Assembly: GCF_003814705.1 (NCBI RefSeq)
Contig: NZ_RKRA01000001.1
Location: 2,790,001-2,854,000 of the forward strand
Length of the DNA: 64,000 nucleotides
Source of the DNA: Georgenia muralis
Lineage (GTDB): Bacteria > Actinomycetota > Actinomycetes > Actinomycetales > Actinomycetaceae
Direction of reading: 5' to 3'
Each line of letters opens with the position of its first letter. The first letter of the stretch is position 1. Both the position numbers and the translations under genes were made by a program. Under the pieces are notes generated by a model, which did not search any database, was not told where the DNA came from, and worked only from the letters and a program-made list of their open reading frames with translations. Below, piece by piece: positions 16,969 through 25,430 of the stretch.

Positions 16969-18378
16969 ATGACGCACGTGCTCGACTCCCTCCTGTCGCT
17001 GTCCGGTGTCCCCGTCTACGCGGTCGTGGGGTCGTTGGCGTTCATGGAGGCGGCGCTGTTCGTCGGGCTGGTCCTGCCCGGGGAGACCGCCCTGTTCCTG
17101 GGCGGGGTGCTGGCCGGTCAGGGCAGGGTGAGCCTGGTGGTGCTGCTCGCGGTCGCCGTCCTCGCCGCTGTCGCGGGGGACTCGGTGGGGTACGAGGTCG
17201 GTCGCCGTGGTGGTCCGGCGCTCAAGGCGAGCCGGCTGGGCCGGATGGTCGGTGAGCAGCGGTGGGCCCGCGGGGAGGACCACCTCGCTCGCCGCGGCGG
17301 CTCGGCGGTGCTCCTGGGCCGGTGGGTGGGTGTGCTGCGTGCCCTGGTGCCGGCCGTCGCGGGCATGTCGCGGATGCCGTACCGGCGGTTCCTGGCCTAC
17401 AACGCGGCCGGGGGGACGTTGTGGCCGGTCACCGTGGTGCTGCTGGGGTACTTCGCCGGCGCCTCGTTCCGGAAGGTGGAGGCCTACCTGGGCCGGGCGA
17501 GCCTGCTGCTGCTCGTCGTGCTGGTCGCCGTCGCGACGGTGGTCGCGGTGGCTCGGTACCTGGCGCGGCACCCCGACCGGGTGGCGGCTGCGGGCCGGCG
17601 GGTCCGGTCGGCGGCGGCCGTGCGGTGGACCGAGGGCGTTGCCGCGTCGGTCCTGGCTCGTGTGTCGCGCCGTGCCGGCGCCGTTCCGGCGTTCAGTCTG
17701 GGCGTGGTGGCCGCCCTCGTCGCGGCGGCGGTCCTGGCGATGGGGTTCGCCGAGGTGCTCGACAACGTCCTGGACGGCAACGGCGTCGCGCTCCTCGACC
17801 GACCGGTCCTGGAGTGGCTCGCGGCCCACCGCGACGACGAGGTGACTGTCGCGATGCAGGCGCTCACCGCCGTCGGCGGGCCGGTGCTGCTGCCGCTGCT
17901 GGCGCTGGCCGGAGCGGGTGTGCTGAGGTGGCGCACGGGGAGCTGGGCCCCGGCGGGCCTGGTGGTCCTGACCGCCGCCGGCTCCGGGGCGATCACCCTG
18001 GCCGGCAAGCACCTCGTCGGCCGGGCCCGACCGGCGATGGAGCTGGCGGTCGCCGGGGAGGGCGGGTTCTCCTTCCCCTCGGGTCACTCGCTGAACTCGC
18101 TCGCGATCATCGGTGTCCTGGCGGTCCTGGCGGCCCGGGCGACCCTGAGCTGGTCGCGGCGGGTGTGGATCGGCGCCGGGACGGGGGTCCTCGTCGCCCT
18201 GATCGGGCTGAGCCGGCTGTACCTGGGTGTGCACTGGCTCACCGACGTGCTGGCCGCGTGGTTGGTCGGGGGCGTGTGGCTGATCGCCGTGCTGGGCCTG
18301 TGGCGCTACTCCGGGATGCGGGACCGCGTGCGCGGTGAGATGCCGGACCGCGTGCACGGTGAGATGCGGGAGGCCTGA
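16969..18378 (+). CDS. DedA-PAP2 fusion: phospholipid-phosphatase-type membrane protein
   Basis: 469 residues joining two membrane enzymes. Residues about 1-200 are a DedA/SNARE-associated domain, with FVGLVLPGETALFLGGVLAG and GRWVGVLRALVPAVAGMSRM including the conserved G-R-x4-R. Residues about 270-450 are a PAP2 phosphatase with KHLVGRARP, SFPSGHS and SRLYLGVHWLTDV, i.e. all three phosphatase motifs with both catalytic histidines. Such fusions are thought to act on lipid phosphates, perhaps recycling undecaprenyl phosphate; the substrate here is unknown. Sandwiched between regulator and kinase genes, it may be a target of that two-component system. The C-terminus ends in two near repeats, MPDRVHGEM / MRDRVRGEM. 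Confidence 0.9.
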   Translation: MTHVLDSLLSLSGVPVYAVVGSLAFMEAALFVGLVLPGETALFLGGVLAGQGRVSLVVLLAVAVLAAVAGDSVGYEVGRRGGPALKASRLGRMVGEQRWARGEDHLARRGGSAVLLGRWVGVLRALVPAVAGMSRMPYRRFLAYNAAGGTLWPVTVVLLGYFAGASFRKVEAYLGRASLLLLVVLVAVATVVAVARYLARHPDRVAAAGRRVRSAAAVRWTEGVAASVLARVSRRAGAVPAFSLGVVAALVAAAVLAMGFAEVLDNVLDGNGVALLDRPVLEWLAAHRDDEVTVAMQALTAVGGPVLLPLLALAGAGVLRWRTGSWAPAGLVVLTAAGSGAITLAGKHLVGRARPAMELAVAGEGGFSFPSGHSLNSLAIIGVLAVLAARATLSWSRRVWIGAGTGVLVALIGLSRLYLGVHWLTDVLAAWLVGGVWLIAVLGLWRYSGMRDRVRGEMPDRVHGEMREA

Positions 18379-18380
18379 CC

Positions 18381-19832
18381 TCACCGGTCCACGGGGTGGA
18401 CCGGCAGGGTCAGGCGGAGCGTGGCTCCGGCCGGGCCGTCCACCACCGCTACGGTGCCGCGGTGGGCGGTGGCGATTTCCCGGACGATGGCCAGGCCTAG
18501 TCCGCTGCCGCCGCGGGCGCGTTGGCGGCTGTCGTCCAGGCGCACGAACCGGTCGAAGACCCGTTCGCGGTCCGCCTGCGGGATGCCGGGTCCGTCGTCG
18601 CTGACCTCGATCACGGCGTGAGCGCCGTCACGGGTCAGGGTGAGACCGACCTCGGCGGTGGCGTGCCGACCGGCGTTGTCGACCAGGTTGCGCAGCGCCT
18701 GGGCGAGCTGGTGCGCGTCGCCCAGGACACGCACGGCGTGGATCCTGGAGGTGACGTGAAGGGCGGTGGTGGCGCGCAGGCGGGTCGCCTCGGCGGTGAG
18801 GAGGTCGTCGAGGTCGACCTCGTGGCGGTCCGGGTGGAGGCCGCGCTCGTCCGCGCGGGCCAGGAGCAGGAGGTCGTTGACGAGGCGTTCGAGCCGGCTG
18901 GTCTCGGCGAGGGTGCCGGCCGCGACCGAGGCGGGGTCGGCGTCGGCCTGGTCGGGATGAGCCAGGGCGATCTCGGCCGCGGCCTTGAGCGTGGCGATGG
19001 GGCTGCGCAGCTCGTGGCTGGCGTCGGCGACGAACTGCCGCTGAGAGCGTTGGGCGGCCTCGAGCCGGTCGAGCATCTGGTTCATGGTGACGGCGAGCCG
19101 GGCCACCTCGTCGCGTGCCGCGGGGACCGGGACGCGTTCGGTCAGCTCGCGTCCGCCGATGCCGGCGACCTTGGCGCGGATGGCCTCCACCGGACGCAGC
19201 GACCGGCCGACGAACCACGAGGTGGCCGCGCCGACCACCACCAGCAGGATCGGGTAGCCGACGGCCACCAATGCCGTCACGGCCTGCACGCTGTCCTCCA
19301 CCGCCCCCAGGGACTGCCCGACGACGACGGTGTACACGCCCGCGTCGGTGTCCGCGGCGGTCACGACAAGGCGGAAACGGTCGTCGTCGACCGGGGTGCG
19401 CCGGTCCTGCCGCACGAGCTCACCCGGCGCGGGGTGCGCCGGGCTCAGGGCGGCCTCACCGTCGATGTCCTCGCTCGAGGCCATGACCCGACCGTCCGGG
19501 GCCAGGACCTGCACCACCGAGTCCTGGGCCGACGCCGCGGCCACGGCTACGGTCAGGGCCTCGACGGCACCGGGGTCGGCGCGGTCCAGGCCCGCGGCGG
19601 GGACGAGGTCGGCGATCTCCTCCGCCCGGGTGGTGACGGCCGCGTCGATACCCGCGACCAGTGAGCGCTGCAGCAGCACCACCAGCGCCGCCGAGGCCGC
19701 CGCCAGGGCCAGCGCGACGACGAGCGTCGCCGCCAGGGTCGAGCGGGCCCGCACCCCGAGGTGCCGGTGCCACCACGGCACGGCACCTCGACGTGCCTCC
19801 CGGCTCGACGCCGGCGGTGCCTCGGGGGACAT
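18381..19832 (-). CDS. Sensor histidine kinase
   Basis: 483 residues from ATG at 19832. Topology: basic N-terminus, TM1 about 30-54, an extracytoplasmic domain of about 130 residues, TM2 about 188-208, HAMP (RSLRPVEAIRAKVAGI), then the kinase. The dimerisation helix has the phospho-accepting His273 in FVADASHELRSPIATLKAAA. The ATPase domain has the N box (LRNLVDNAGRHA), G1 (VSDDGPGIP), F box (RVFDRFVRLDD) and G2 (GGSGLGLAIV). It converges on the DedA-PAP2 gene and shares the cluster with the OmpR-type regulator, its probable partner. The sensory domain has no recognisable ligand motif. Expression looks leaderless. Confidence 0.94.
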   Translation of the reverse strand: MSPEAPPASSREARRGAVPWWHRHLGVRARSTLAATLVVALALAAASAALVVLLQRSLVAGIDAAVTTRAEEIADLVPAAGLDRADPGAVEALTVAVAAASAQDSVVQVLAPDGRVMASSEDIDGEAALSPAHPAPGELVRQDRRTPVDDDRFRLVVTAADTDAGVYTVVVGQSLGAVEDSVQAVTALVAVGYPILLVVVGAATSWFVGRSLRPVEAIRAKVAGIGGRELTERVPVPAARDEVARLAVTMNQMLDRLEAAQRSQRQFVADASHELRSPIATLKAAAEIALAHPDQADADPASVAAGTLAETSRLERLVNDLLLLARADERGLHPDRHEVDLDDLLTAEATRLRATTALHVTSRIHAVRVLGDAHQLAQALRNLVDNAGRHATAEVGLTLTRDGAHAVIEVSDDGPGIPQADRERVFDRFVRLDDSRQRARGGSGLGLAIVREIATAHRGTVAVVDGPAGATLRLTLPVHPVDR

Positions 19833-19892
19833 CTGGCCATCGTAGGAGCCGCCACCTGAGGAGCCGCTGAGGGGGCTCTCAGCGTCTCTCAG
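19833..19892. promoter_or_regulatory. Divergent control region: kinase -10 box and TCTCAG repeats
   Basis: On the minus strand TACGAT (19844-19839) lies 6 nt before the kinase ATG at 19832, without SD, suggesting a leaderless transcript. At 19877-19882 and 19887-19892 TCTCAG is repeated with a 10-bp period, resembling the TCTCAGG pair upstream of the response regulator. This suggests shared control of the kinase and the PepSY-like gene. Confidence 0.45.
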
Positions 19893-19981
19893 AGTGTCCA
19901 CAGCACGCCTCGGACAGTCTTGCTCGTATCGACGGATCCACCACCAGGGTGGACCGCGACACCAAGAAGGAGTCACCGATC

Positions 19982-20446
19982 ATGAACGTCACCACCAAGC
20001 GGACGGTCGCCGTCGGCGCACTTGTCACCGGGCTGGCCCTGGGTGGCACGGGGATCGCCATGGCAGCCAACGGCACGGCCCCCAGCGGCTCCGAGGCCAC
20101 CACGACCGAGGACCAGCAGCAGGAGCCGTCGTACACCGGCAGCGTCACCGCCCCGCAGGACACCGAGTCCGCGGACGGCACCGAGACCAAGGACGACGAG
20201 GCGGCCGAGGCCAAGGCCCTGGAGTCGCTCGCCACCGTCAGCCCGCAGGACGCCACGAGCGCGGCACTGGCCGCGGTGCCCGGGACCGCCGGGGCCGTCG
20301 AGCTCGACAACGAGAACGGCTACGTCGTCTACAGCGTGGAGGTCACCGGCGATGACGGCACCACTATCGAGGTCAAGGTCGACGCCGGCAACGCGACCGT
20401 CCTGGCCCAGGAGGCCGACAACGACCAGGAGACCAACGACGACTGA
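19982..20446 (+). CDS. Small exported PepSY-like acidic protein
   Basis: 154 residues; AAGGAG lies 9 nt before the ATG at 19982. A signal peptide (NVTTKRTVAVGALVTGLALG, cleavage near AMAANG) is followed by a Thr/Glu/Asp-rich linker. A C-terminal PepSY-like fold reads SPQDATSAALAAVPGTAGAVELDNENGYVVYSVEV and then TIEVKVDAGNATVL. The tail is very acidic. PepSY domains are often small extracytoplasmic regulators or inhibitors. Placed next to a kinase and sharing a possible regulator-binding site with it, it may act as a feedback element for the sensor; that is inference. A strong hairpin follows at 20484. Confidence 0.8.
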   Translation: MNVTTKRTVAVGALVTGLALGGTGIAMAANGTAPSGSEATTTEDQQQEPSYTGSVTAPQDTESADGTETKDDEAAEAKALESLATVSPQDATSAALAAVPGTAGAVELDNENGYVVYSVEVTGDDGTTIEVKVDAGNATVLAQEADNDQETNDD

Positions 20447-20483
20447 CAGCCACGACCGGGCCACGACCGGGGCCCGCCTCACC

Positions 20484-20519
20484 GGTGGCGAAGGCGCTCG
20501 ATCCGGCGCCTTCGCCACC
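20484..20519 (+). terminator. Hairpin terminator after the PepSY-like gene
   Basis: Perfect 14-bp stem (GGTGGCGAAGGCGC with its complement) around an 8-nt loop, 38 bases after the stop. No T tract follows, as is common in high-GC actinobacteria. Confidence 0.7.
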
Positions 20520-20659
20520 TCGGCGATCTCAACAGCGCCCCTCGACCGCCCACGGCCCGTGCTGCCCGACCGACGACCCGGAAAGGTCCCCGTGCCCACA
20601 CGTGAACGTGCCCGATCCCGCCACGCGGCGGCTCATCCGACCGCACCGGCGGGTACGCG

Positions 20660-21379
20660 GTGATCGCTACGGCGGCGACCCCTGGCGATCTGACCGGCAT
20701 TAGCGCGCTCTTCGTCGAGCTCATCGACAGGCTGGGCGAGGTGGGGGTGGCGGTCCTGACACTGGTCGAGACGGTGATCCCGCCGGTCCCCAGCGAGGTG
20801 GTCCTGCCTCTGTCCGGGTTCCTGGCCCAGCAGGGCCATCTGTCGGTCCTGTGGGTTCTTGTCGCCTCGACCGTGGGGTCGCTCGTGGGCGCCTGGATCT
20901 TCTACGGGCTCGGGGCGGCGCTCGGGCTCGAACGGTCCGCCGCGCTGGTGGCGAAGGTGCCGCTGGTGGACCGGGAGGATGTGGTGGGGGCATCCGACTG
21001 GTTCCACCGCCACGGCCGCGGGGCGGTCTTGTTCGGCCGGCTGGTCCCCGGCGTGCGGAGCCTGATCTCCCTACCCGCCGGTGCCCAACGCATGCCAATG
21101 GCCACTTTCAGCGTCGCCACCGCAATCGGCAGCGGCGTCTGGAACGCCATCCTGGTGGGCGCCGGGTATGCGCTTGGCACCCAGTGGGACACCGTCGGCG
21201 CTTACGCCAGCACGTTCAGCAACGTCGTCATCGTCGTTCTCGTCATCGCCCTCCTCGTCGCCCTGCGGCGGCGAGCCCGACGCCGACGCCGCACCACGGC
21301 ACCGCCGGCCGACCGCCTCGGTGCGGTTGGCGATAACCACAGGTCTCCATTACATCCGGGGAAGCTTCACTCAGCTTGA
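20660..21379 (+). CDS. DedA-family (SNARE-associated) membrane protein
   Basis: 239 residues from GTG at 20660. DedA hallmarks: VETVIPPVPSEVVLPLSGFL with the conserved Pro/Glu cluster, VGSLVGAWIFYGLGAALG, and FHRHGRGAVLFGRLVPGVRS with the G-R-x-x-P-x-x-R motif. About four to five membrane helices end in an Arg-rich tail (RRRARRRRRTT). DedA proteins are thought to flip or transport lipids such as undecaprenyl phosphate, or to support membrane potential. This is a second DedA domain within 4 kb of the DedA-PAP2 fusion, hinting at a lipid-carrier theme. No close SD is seen. Confidence 0.9.
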   Translation: MIATAATPGDLTGISALFVELIDRLGEVGVAVLTLVETVIPPVPSEVVLPLSGFLAQQGHLSVLWVLVASTVGSLVGAWIFYGLGAALGLERSAALVAKVPLVDREDVVGASDWFHRHGRGAVLFGRLVPGVRSLISLPAGAQRMPMATFSVATAIGSGVWNAILVGAGYALGTQWDTVGAYASTFSNVVIVVLVIALLVALRRRARRRRRTTAPPADRLGAVGDNHRSPLHPGKLHSA

Positions 21380-21435
21380 TTACGGTGTAACGTCGGTTCT
21401 GGGATGGAGCTCCCGGGAACCGCCCTGGTGGGCTG

Positions 21436-23058
21436 ATGGCTCCTCACGTCGTGGTGGAGGATGCCGTGAGAAGCCCAGAGTCGGTGCAGCGTCCAGTTCC
21501 CGGAGATGGCCCACTCGGTCCAGCGGACACGAGGCCGTTCCGTTCGATTCTGTTTCCGGGCGGGTCGCGAGCGATCCGGCCACCAAAGGATGCTGACTTC
21601 ATCCACGACCTGAATCTCGATCAGGTCATTGATTCGGTCGCCGCCGGGCGGCAGGAGTACCGGATCAGGCCGTTCTTCACTTTGCCGTTGCATGACGTGG
21701 CGACGGTGACGTACCGGCAGGAGATCTTCCGCGACCTGTCCGGGCGTGCGGTGGCCGGTGTGGTCGAGCTGTTCGAGGGGGAGATGCGCCGTGTGCGGTC
21801 TTGCCTGGAGGCGGCTCGCAGCGTGCACCACGAGCTGCAGCGGCAGTGGTGGTTCCTCGAGGCCGGGGCGGTGTACTGCGCTGCTGTTCCTGCATTGTGG
21901 CGCGACCTGGGCGGGGCCACCGTCCGTTCTCGTGGGCTGCGGTTGTTGCGGGCGTACCTGAGCGACTACGTCGCATCATCGGCCTTCACGGACCTGCGTG
22001 AGGACACGGATCGGGTCCGTGAGGGCCTCTCCCGAGTTCGGTACACGGTCCACATCAAGGGGGCCCACGTCACGGTCGACCATTGCCACGGCGAGGCCGA
22101 CTACGGGGCGGAGGTGCTGGCCACCTTCGAGAGGTTCCGGCAGGCAGAGCGAGCGCCACGGGAGGCGAACCCGTCCCGGGCCGGGGAGATGAGTCACGTC
22201 GAGGCCCGCGTCCTCGACCTGGTCGCCCAGCTCAACCCGGGGGCTTTCGGAGCACTGGCCCGCTACGGCACGGAGCATCGGGACTTCGTGGACGTCGTCG
22301 TGGGCGATTTCGATCGTGAGGTCCAGTTCTACCTCGCCTACCTCGACCATGTGGCTCCTCTCGAGGAGGCCGGGTTGGCGCTGTGCTACCCGCTGGTGGG
22401 CAGATCGAAGGCCGTGGAGGGACGGCAGGTCTTCGACCTGGCCCTGGCGGGCCGGCTCGTCGCCGAGGGGGGAACCGTGGTCTGCAACGACTTCCAGCTG
22501 GTAGGGCCGGAGCGAGTCGTGGTGGTCACGGGCCCGAACCAGGGCGGGAAGACGACGTTCGCCCGAACGGTCGGCCAGCTCTTTCACCTGGCCGCCCTGG
22601 GTTGCCCGGTCCCGGGCACGTGTGTCCGGCTGGCCCTGCCGGACCGCGTCTTGACGCACTTCGCGCGGAAGGAGAACCTCAGCGACCTCAGGGGGCAGCT
22701 CGAGGACGACCTGATCCGGGTCCATCAGATGCTGGAGCGGGCCAGTAGTGAGAGCGTGTTGATTCTCAACGAGATCTTCACCTCCACCACCCTGGAGGAC
22801 GCCCGTCTGCTCGGGGAGCGGGTCCTGAGGCGGATCATCGCGCTCGACTGCCTGGCCGTGTACGTCACCTTCGTCGACGAGCTCTCCGATCTCAGTCCCT
22901 CGACCGTGAGCATGGTCAGCGCGGTCCGTCCGGAGGACCCGACCGAGCGCACCTACAGGCTGGAGCGGCGGCGCGCGGACGGGCTTGCGTACGCCGCTGC
23001 CTTGGCGCAGAAGTACGGCCTCGGCTACGAGGCGTTGAGGGCACGGGTGGCGAGATGA
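21436..23058 (+). CDS. MutS-like ATPase A (no mismatch-recognition domain)
   Basis: 540 residues. The N-terminal about 340 are helical (FIHDLNLDQVIDSV, FFTLPLHDVATVTYRQEIFR) and resemble the MutS core/lever region without domains I-II. The C-terminal ATPase has a P-loop GPNQGGKTTF (366-375; MutS has GPNMGGKS). The Walker B reads VLILNEIFTSTTLEDA with N445-E446 instead of D-E. The switch region reads YVTFVDEL where MutS has a T-H, so the switch His is missing. The C-terminus lacks helix-turn-helix or Smr domains. It overlaps the next MutS-like gene by ATGA, implying stoichiometric partners. Substrate unknown; DNA-structure binding is inferred from the family. The start is chosen at the ATG after GGTGGG; a later start is possible since homology begins near residue 35. 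Confidence 0.85.
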   Translation: MAPHVVVEDAVRSPESVQRPVPGDGPLGPADTRPFRSILFPGGSRAIRPPKDADFIHDLNLDQVIDSVAAGRQEYRIRPFFTLPLHDVATVTYRQEIFRDLSGRAVAGVVELFEGEMRRVRSCLEAARSVHHELQRQWWFLEAGAVYCAAVPALWRDLGGATVRSRGLRLLRAYLSDYVASSAFTDLREDTDRVREGLSRVRYTVHIKGAHVTVDHCHGEADYGAEVLATFERFRQAERAPREANPSRAGEMSHVEARVLDLVAQLNPGAFGALARYGTEHRDFVDVVVGDFDREVQFYLAYLDHVAPLEEAGLALCYPLVGRSKAVEGRQVFDLALAGRLVAEGGTVVCNDFQLVGPERVVVVTGPNQGGKTTFARTVGQLFHLAALGCPVPGTCVRLALPDRVLTHFARKENLSDLRGQLEDDLIRVHQMLERASSESVLILNEIFTSTTLEDARLLGERVLRRIIALDCLAVYVTFVDELSDLSPSTVSMVSAVRPEDPTERTYRLERRRADGLAYAAALAQKYGLGYEALRARVAR

Positions 23059-24611
23059 AGACGCATCTGATGCACCCCGACCGTGGCTTCGATCCGCAGC
23101 AGCCGCTCCCCTGGAACGCGGGGGACCTCATCGACGACCTCGAGCTCGACACCCTGCTGGCGGTCATGGCCGACGGCGATCACGTCCTCTACGAGATCGG
23201 CCGCGTCGCCCTGCTGACACCCCTGCAGGACCCGGCCGAGATCAGGTATCGCCAGGCAGCGCTCGAGGACTGCCTCCGCCACCGGGAGATCGTCACGGAG
23301 ATCTACGCCGGCGCGGTGGCCGCCATCGCCCGGGAGAAGCGGATCTTCGGGTCGATCCTGCGCAGGCCGACCTCGGTGGTGAGCAGGTCGGTGGAGGTCC
23401 TGGAGATGTTCGTCGAGCACCTCACCCGGCTCAGGGTGATCGCGGACGAGCGGAGCTGGACCTTCCGTTCAGCCGCATTCACGACGTTCTTCGAGATGAT
23501 CGCCACCGAGCTCGACGACCAGTTCTTCGCGACGGCGGGTGCGCACCTGCGCCGTCTGAGGTTCCGCGACGGCGTCCTGATGAGCGCGGAGCTCGGCACG
23601 GGGAACACGGGTACCCGCTATACGCTGCGCCGCCCGCATCATGAGAGAGGGACCTGGCTCGAGCGCCTGACGGCGCCGCCACGGCAGGGCCTGACGTTCG
23701 TCATCCCTGACCGCGACGACGCCGGCTTCAGCGCGCTCTCCGAGCTGCGCGACCAGGGCCTGGACCACATCGCCCACGCCCTGTCCCGGTCCACCGATCA
23801 CATCCTGGCCTTCTTCAAGGCCCTGCGCACCGAGCTCGGCTTCTACATCGGGTGCCTCAACCTCCACGACCAGCTGGGAGCCGAGGCGACCGCCTGGTGC
23901 TTCCCCGAGCCGGTACAGGGCAGCGTCGCACTGAGCTGCCGCGATCTCCGCGACGCCGCGCTGGTGCTGACCACTGAGGAACCCGTCGTCGGCAACGACG
24001 TCGACGCCGACGGCAGGTCGCTGGTGATGATCACTGGCGCGAACCAAGGAGGGAAATCCACGTTCCTGCGTGCCGTGGGGCTGGCGCAGCTGATGATGCA
24101 GTCCGGGATGTTCGTCACGGCACAGCAGTACCGGGCCAACGTCTGTGAAGCGATCGCCACGCACTTCAGCCGCGAGGAAGATCCGACCATGACCAGCGGA
24201 AGGCTCGACGAAGAGCTCCGCCGGATGAGCGACATCGCGGACCACATCCGGCCCGGATCGCTGCTGTTGTGCAACGAGTCGTTCGCCTCGACCAACGAAC
24301 GGGAAGGGTCACAGATCTCACGAGACATCCTCCGGGCGCTGCAGGAGGAGGGCATCAAGGTCTTCTTCGTCACACACCTGTTCGACCTCGCCCACGGCAT
24401 CGCGCGGCAGGGACGGGGCGACACGTTGTGCCTCCGGGCCGAACGAGAGGCGGACGGGCACCGGACCTTCAAGCTGCCCGTCGGTGAGCCGCTCCCCACC
24501 AGCTATGGCACCGACCTCTACGCGCGCGTCTTCGGCACGGCAGCGGGGACCGAGACCCCACCGACGGGAGAGACCCGCTCCGGTGCTAGCTCGCGGCGTG
24601 ACACGCGGTGA
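23055..24611 (+). CDS. MutS-like ATPase B, partner of the preceding gene
   Basis: 518 residues. Helical N-terminal part (DDLELDTLLAVMADGDHVLY, IRYRQAALEDCLRHREIV) and a C-terminal ATPase with P-loop GANQGGKSTF (from residue 328). Walker B reads LLLCNESFASTNEREGSQIS with N407-E408, and the switch FVTHLFDLA keeps its His. A conserved signature-like stretch, EEDPTMTSGRLDEELRRMSD, precedes Walker B. It has neither mismatch-recognition nor connector domains and no nuclease domain. Sequence identity with protein A appears low apart from the ATPase, so this is an old pair rather than a fresh duplication. Probably forms a heterodimer in which the two ATP sites differ. The C-terminal tail is Ser/Thr/Arg-rich. 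Confidence 0.85.
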   Translation: MKTHLMHPDRGFDPQQPLPWNAGDLIDDLELDTLLAVMADGDHVLYEIGRVALLTPLQDPAEIRYRQAALEDCLRHREIVTEIYAGAVAAIAREKRIFGSILRRPTSVVSRSVEVLEMFVEHLTRLRVIADERSWTFRSAAFTTFFEMIATELDDQFFATAGAHLRRLRFRDGVLMSAELGTGNTGTRYTLRRPHHERGTWLERLTAPPRQGLTFVIPDRDDAGFSALSELRDQGLDHIAHALSRSTDHILAFFKALRTELGFYIGCLNLHDQLGAEATAWCFPEPVQGSVALSCRDLRDAALVLTTEEPVVGNDVDADGRSLVMITGANQGGKSTFLRAVGLAQLMMQSGMFVTAQQYRANVCEAIATHFSREEDPTMTSGRLDEELRRMSDIADHIRPGSLLLCNESFASTNEREGSQISRDILRALQEEGIKVFFVTHLFDLAHGIARQGRGDTLCLRAEREADGHRTFKLPVGEPLPTSYGTDLYARVFGTAAGTETPPTGETRSGASSRRDTR

Positions 24612-24726
24612 CGCCGTCCCGCGCGCCGCCGTGGGGCCAGGAGCTCTGGGCGCGGTGCGGCACCGGTTCCGGTCTAGCTTCGGCTCGACAAGATTGCGGC
24701 GACGCGGGCGATCGGAGGAGGGTGTG

Positions 24727-25427
24727 ATGCGGCGATCACATCCGGCCGAGGATGAAGCGCGGTGCCTGTCCACCATGGTGGCGTTGACGGCCCTGACTGT
24801 CGACGTCCTCGTGCATGGGCCCCTTACGCGGGTCGAGCGTGCGCTCGCGCAGAAGCCTTCGCCGGCGGCCAGGCCGTGGGGCTGGGTCACCCGGTTGGGT
24901 GAGGCTCCGGTGGTCGGGGCCTTGGCCGGGCGACAGTGCACGCCGCGTGGGGGAAGGAGTCGTGGTGGCGTCCCGCGGCCACCGTCTGCGGCGGTGCGCT
25001 GGTGAGGCGGCTTCTCAACGTCGCTGTGCGGCGAGAACGATCACCGTCCAGCTGGTGGCAAGGCGTGCCGAAGGGCCCCAGCTTTCCCTCTCGTCACGCG
25101 ACCTGGGCGGCACTGGCGCTGGGAACGGTCGCCGCACGGTGCCACGGTCGGGTCGCCGGAGGGCTCGTCCGCGTCGTGGGGGGCGCGGTGGTGACCGGGG
25201 TGGGGGCGAGCCGGGTGCGTCTGGGGATACACTGGCCAAGCGACGTCGTCGCCGGGGTGCTCCTGGCCCGGGTCTGGGCAGGATGGGTCGGGAGGCTGCC
25301 ACGGAGGGCGCCCTGTACTTCTCGGTGGCTGGGAAACCGTGCGGATACTCATCACCGTGAGCCCGCCACGGAACGCGGCCGCGCGGCCACCAGCGGGAAG
25401 ATGCGCCGTGTCCACGAGCTGGCATGA
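24727..25427 (+). pseudogene. PAP2-family membrane phosphatase with a frameshift
   Basis: A GGAGGAGG SD precedes the ATG at 24727. The first frame gives a membrane protein start (TMVALTALTVDVLVHGPLTR, WVTRLGEAPVVGALAG). Near 24930 the PAP2 reading moves to another frame: HAAWGKESWWRPAATVCGGA, LLNVAVRRERSP, then the motifs GPSFPSRHATWAALALG and GASRVRLGIHWPSDVVAG. Both catalytic histidine motifs lie in the second frame (PSRH and H-W-P-S-D). A shift of -1 or +2 would fuse them into one protein of about 230 residues. It may be a true mutation or a sequence error. It directly follows the MutS-like pair on the same strand. Confidence 0.75.
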
Positions 25428-25430
25428 GGT

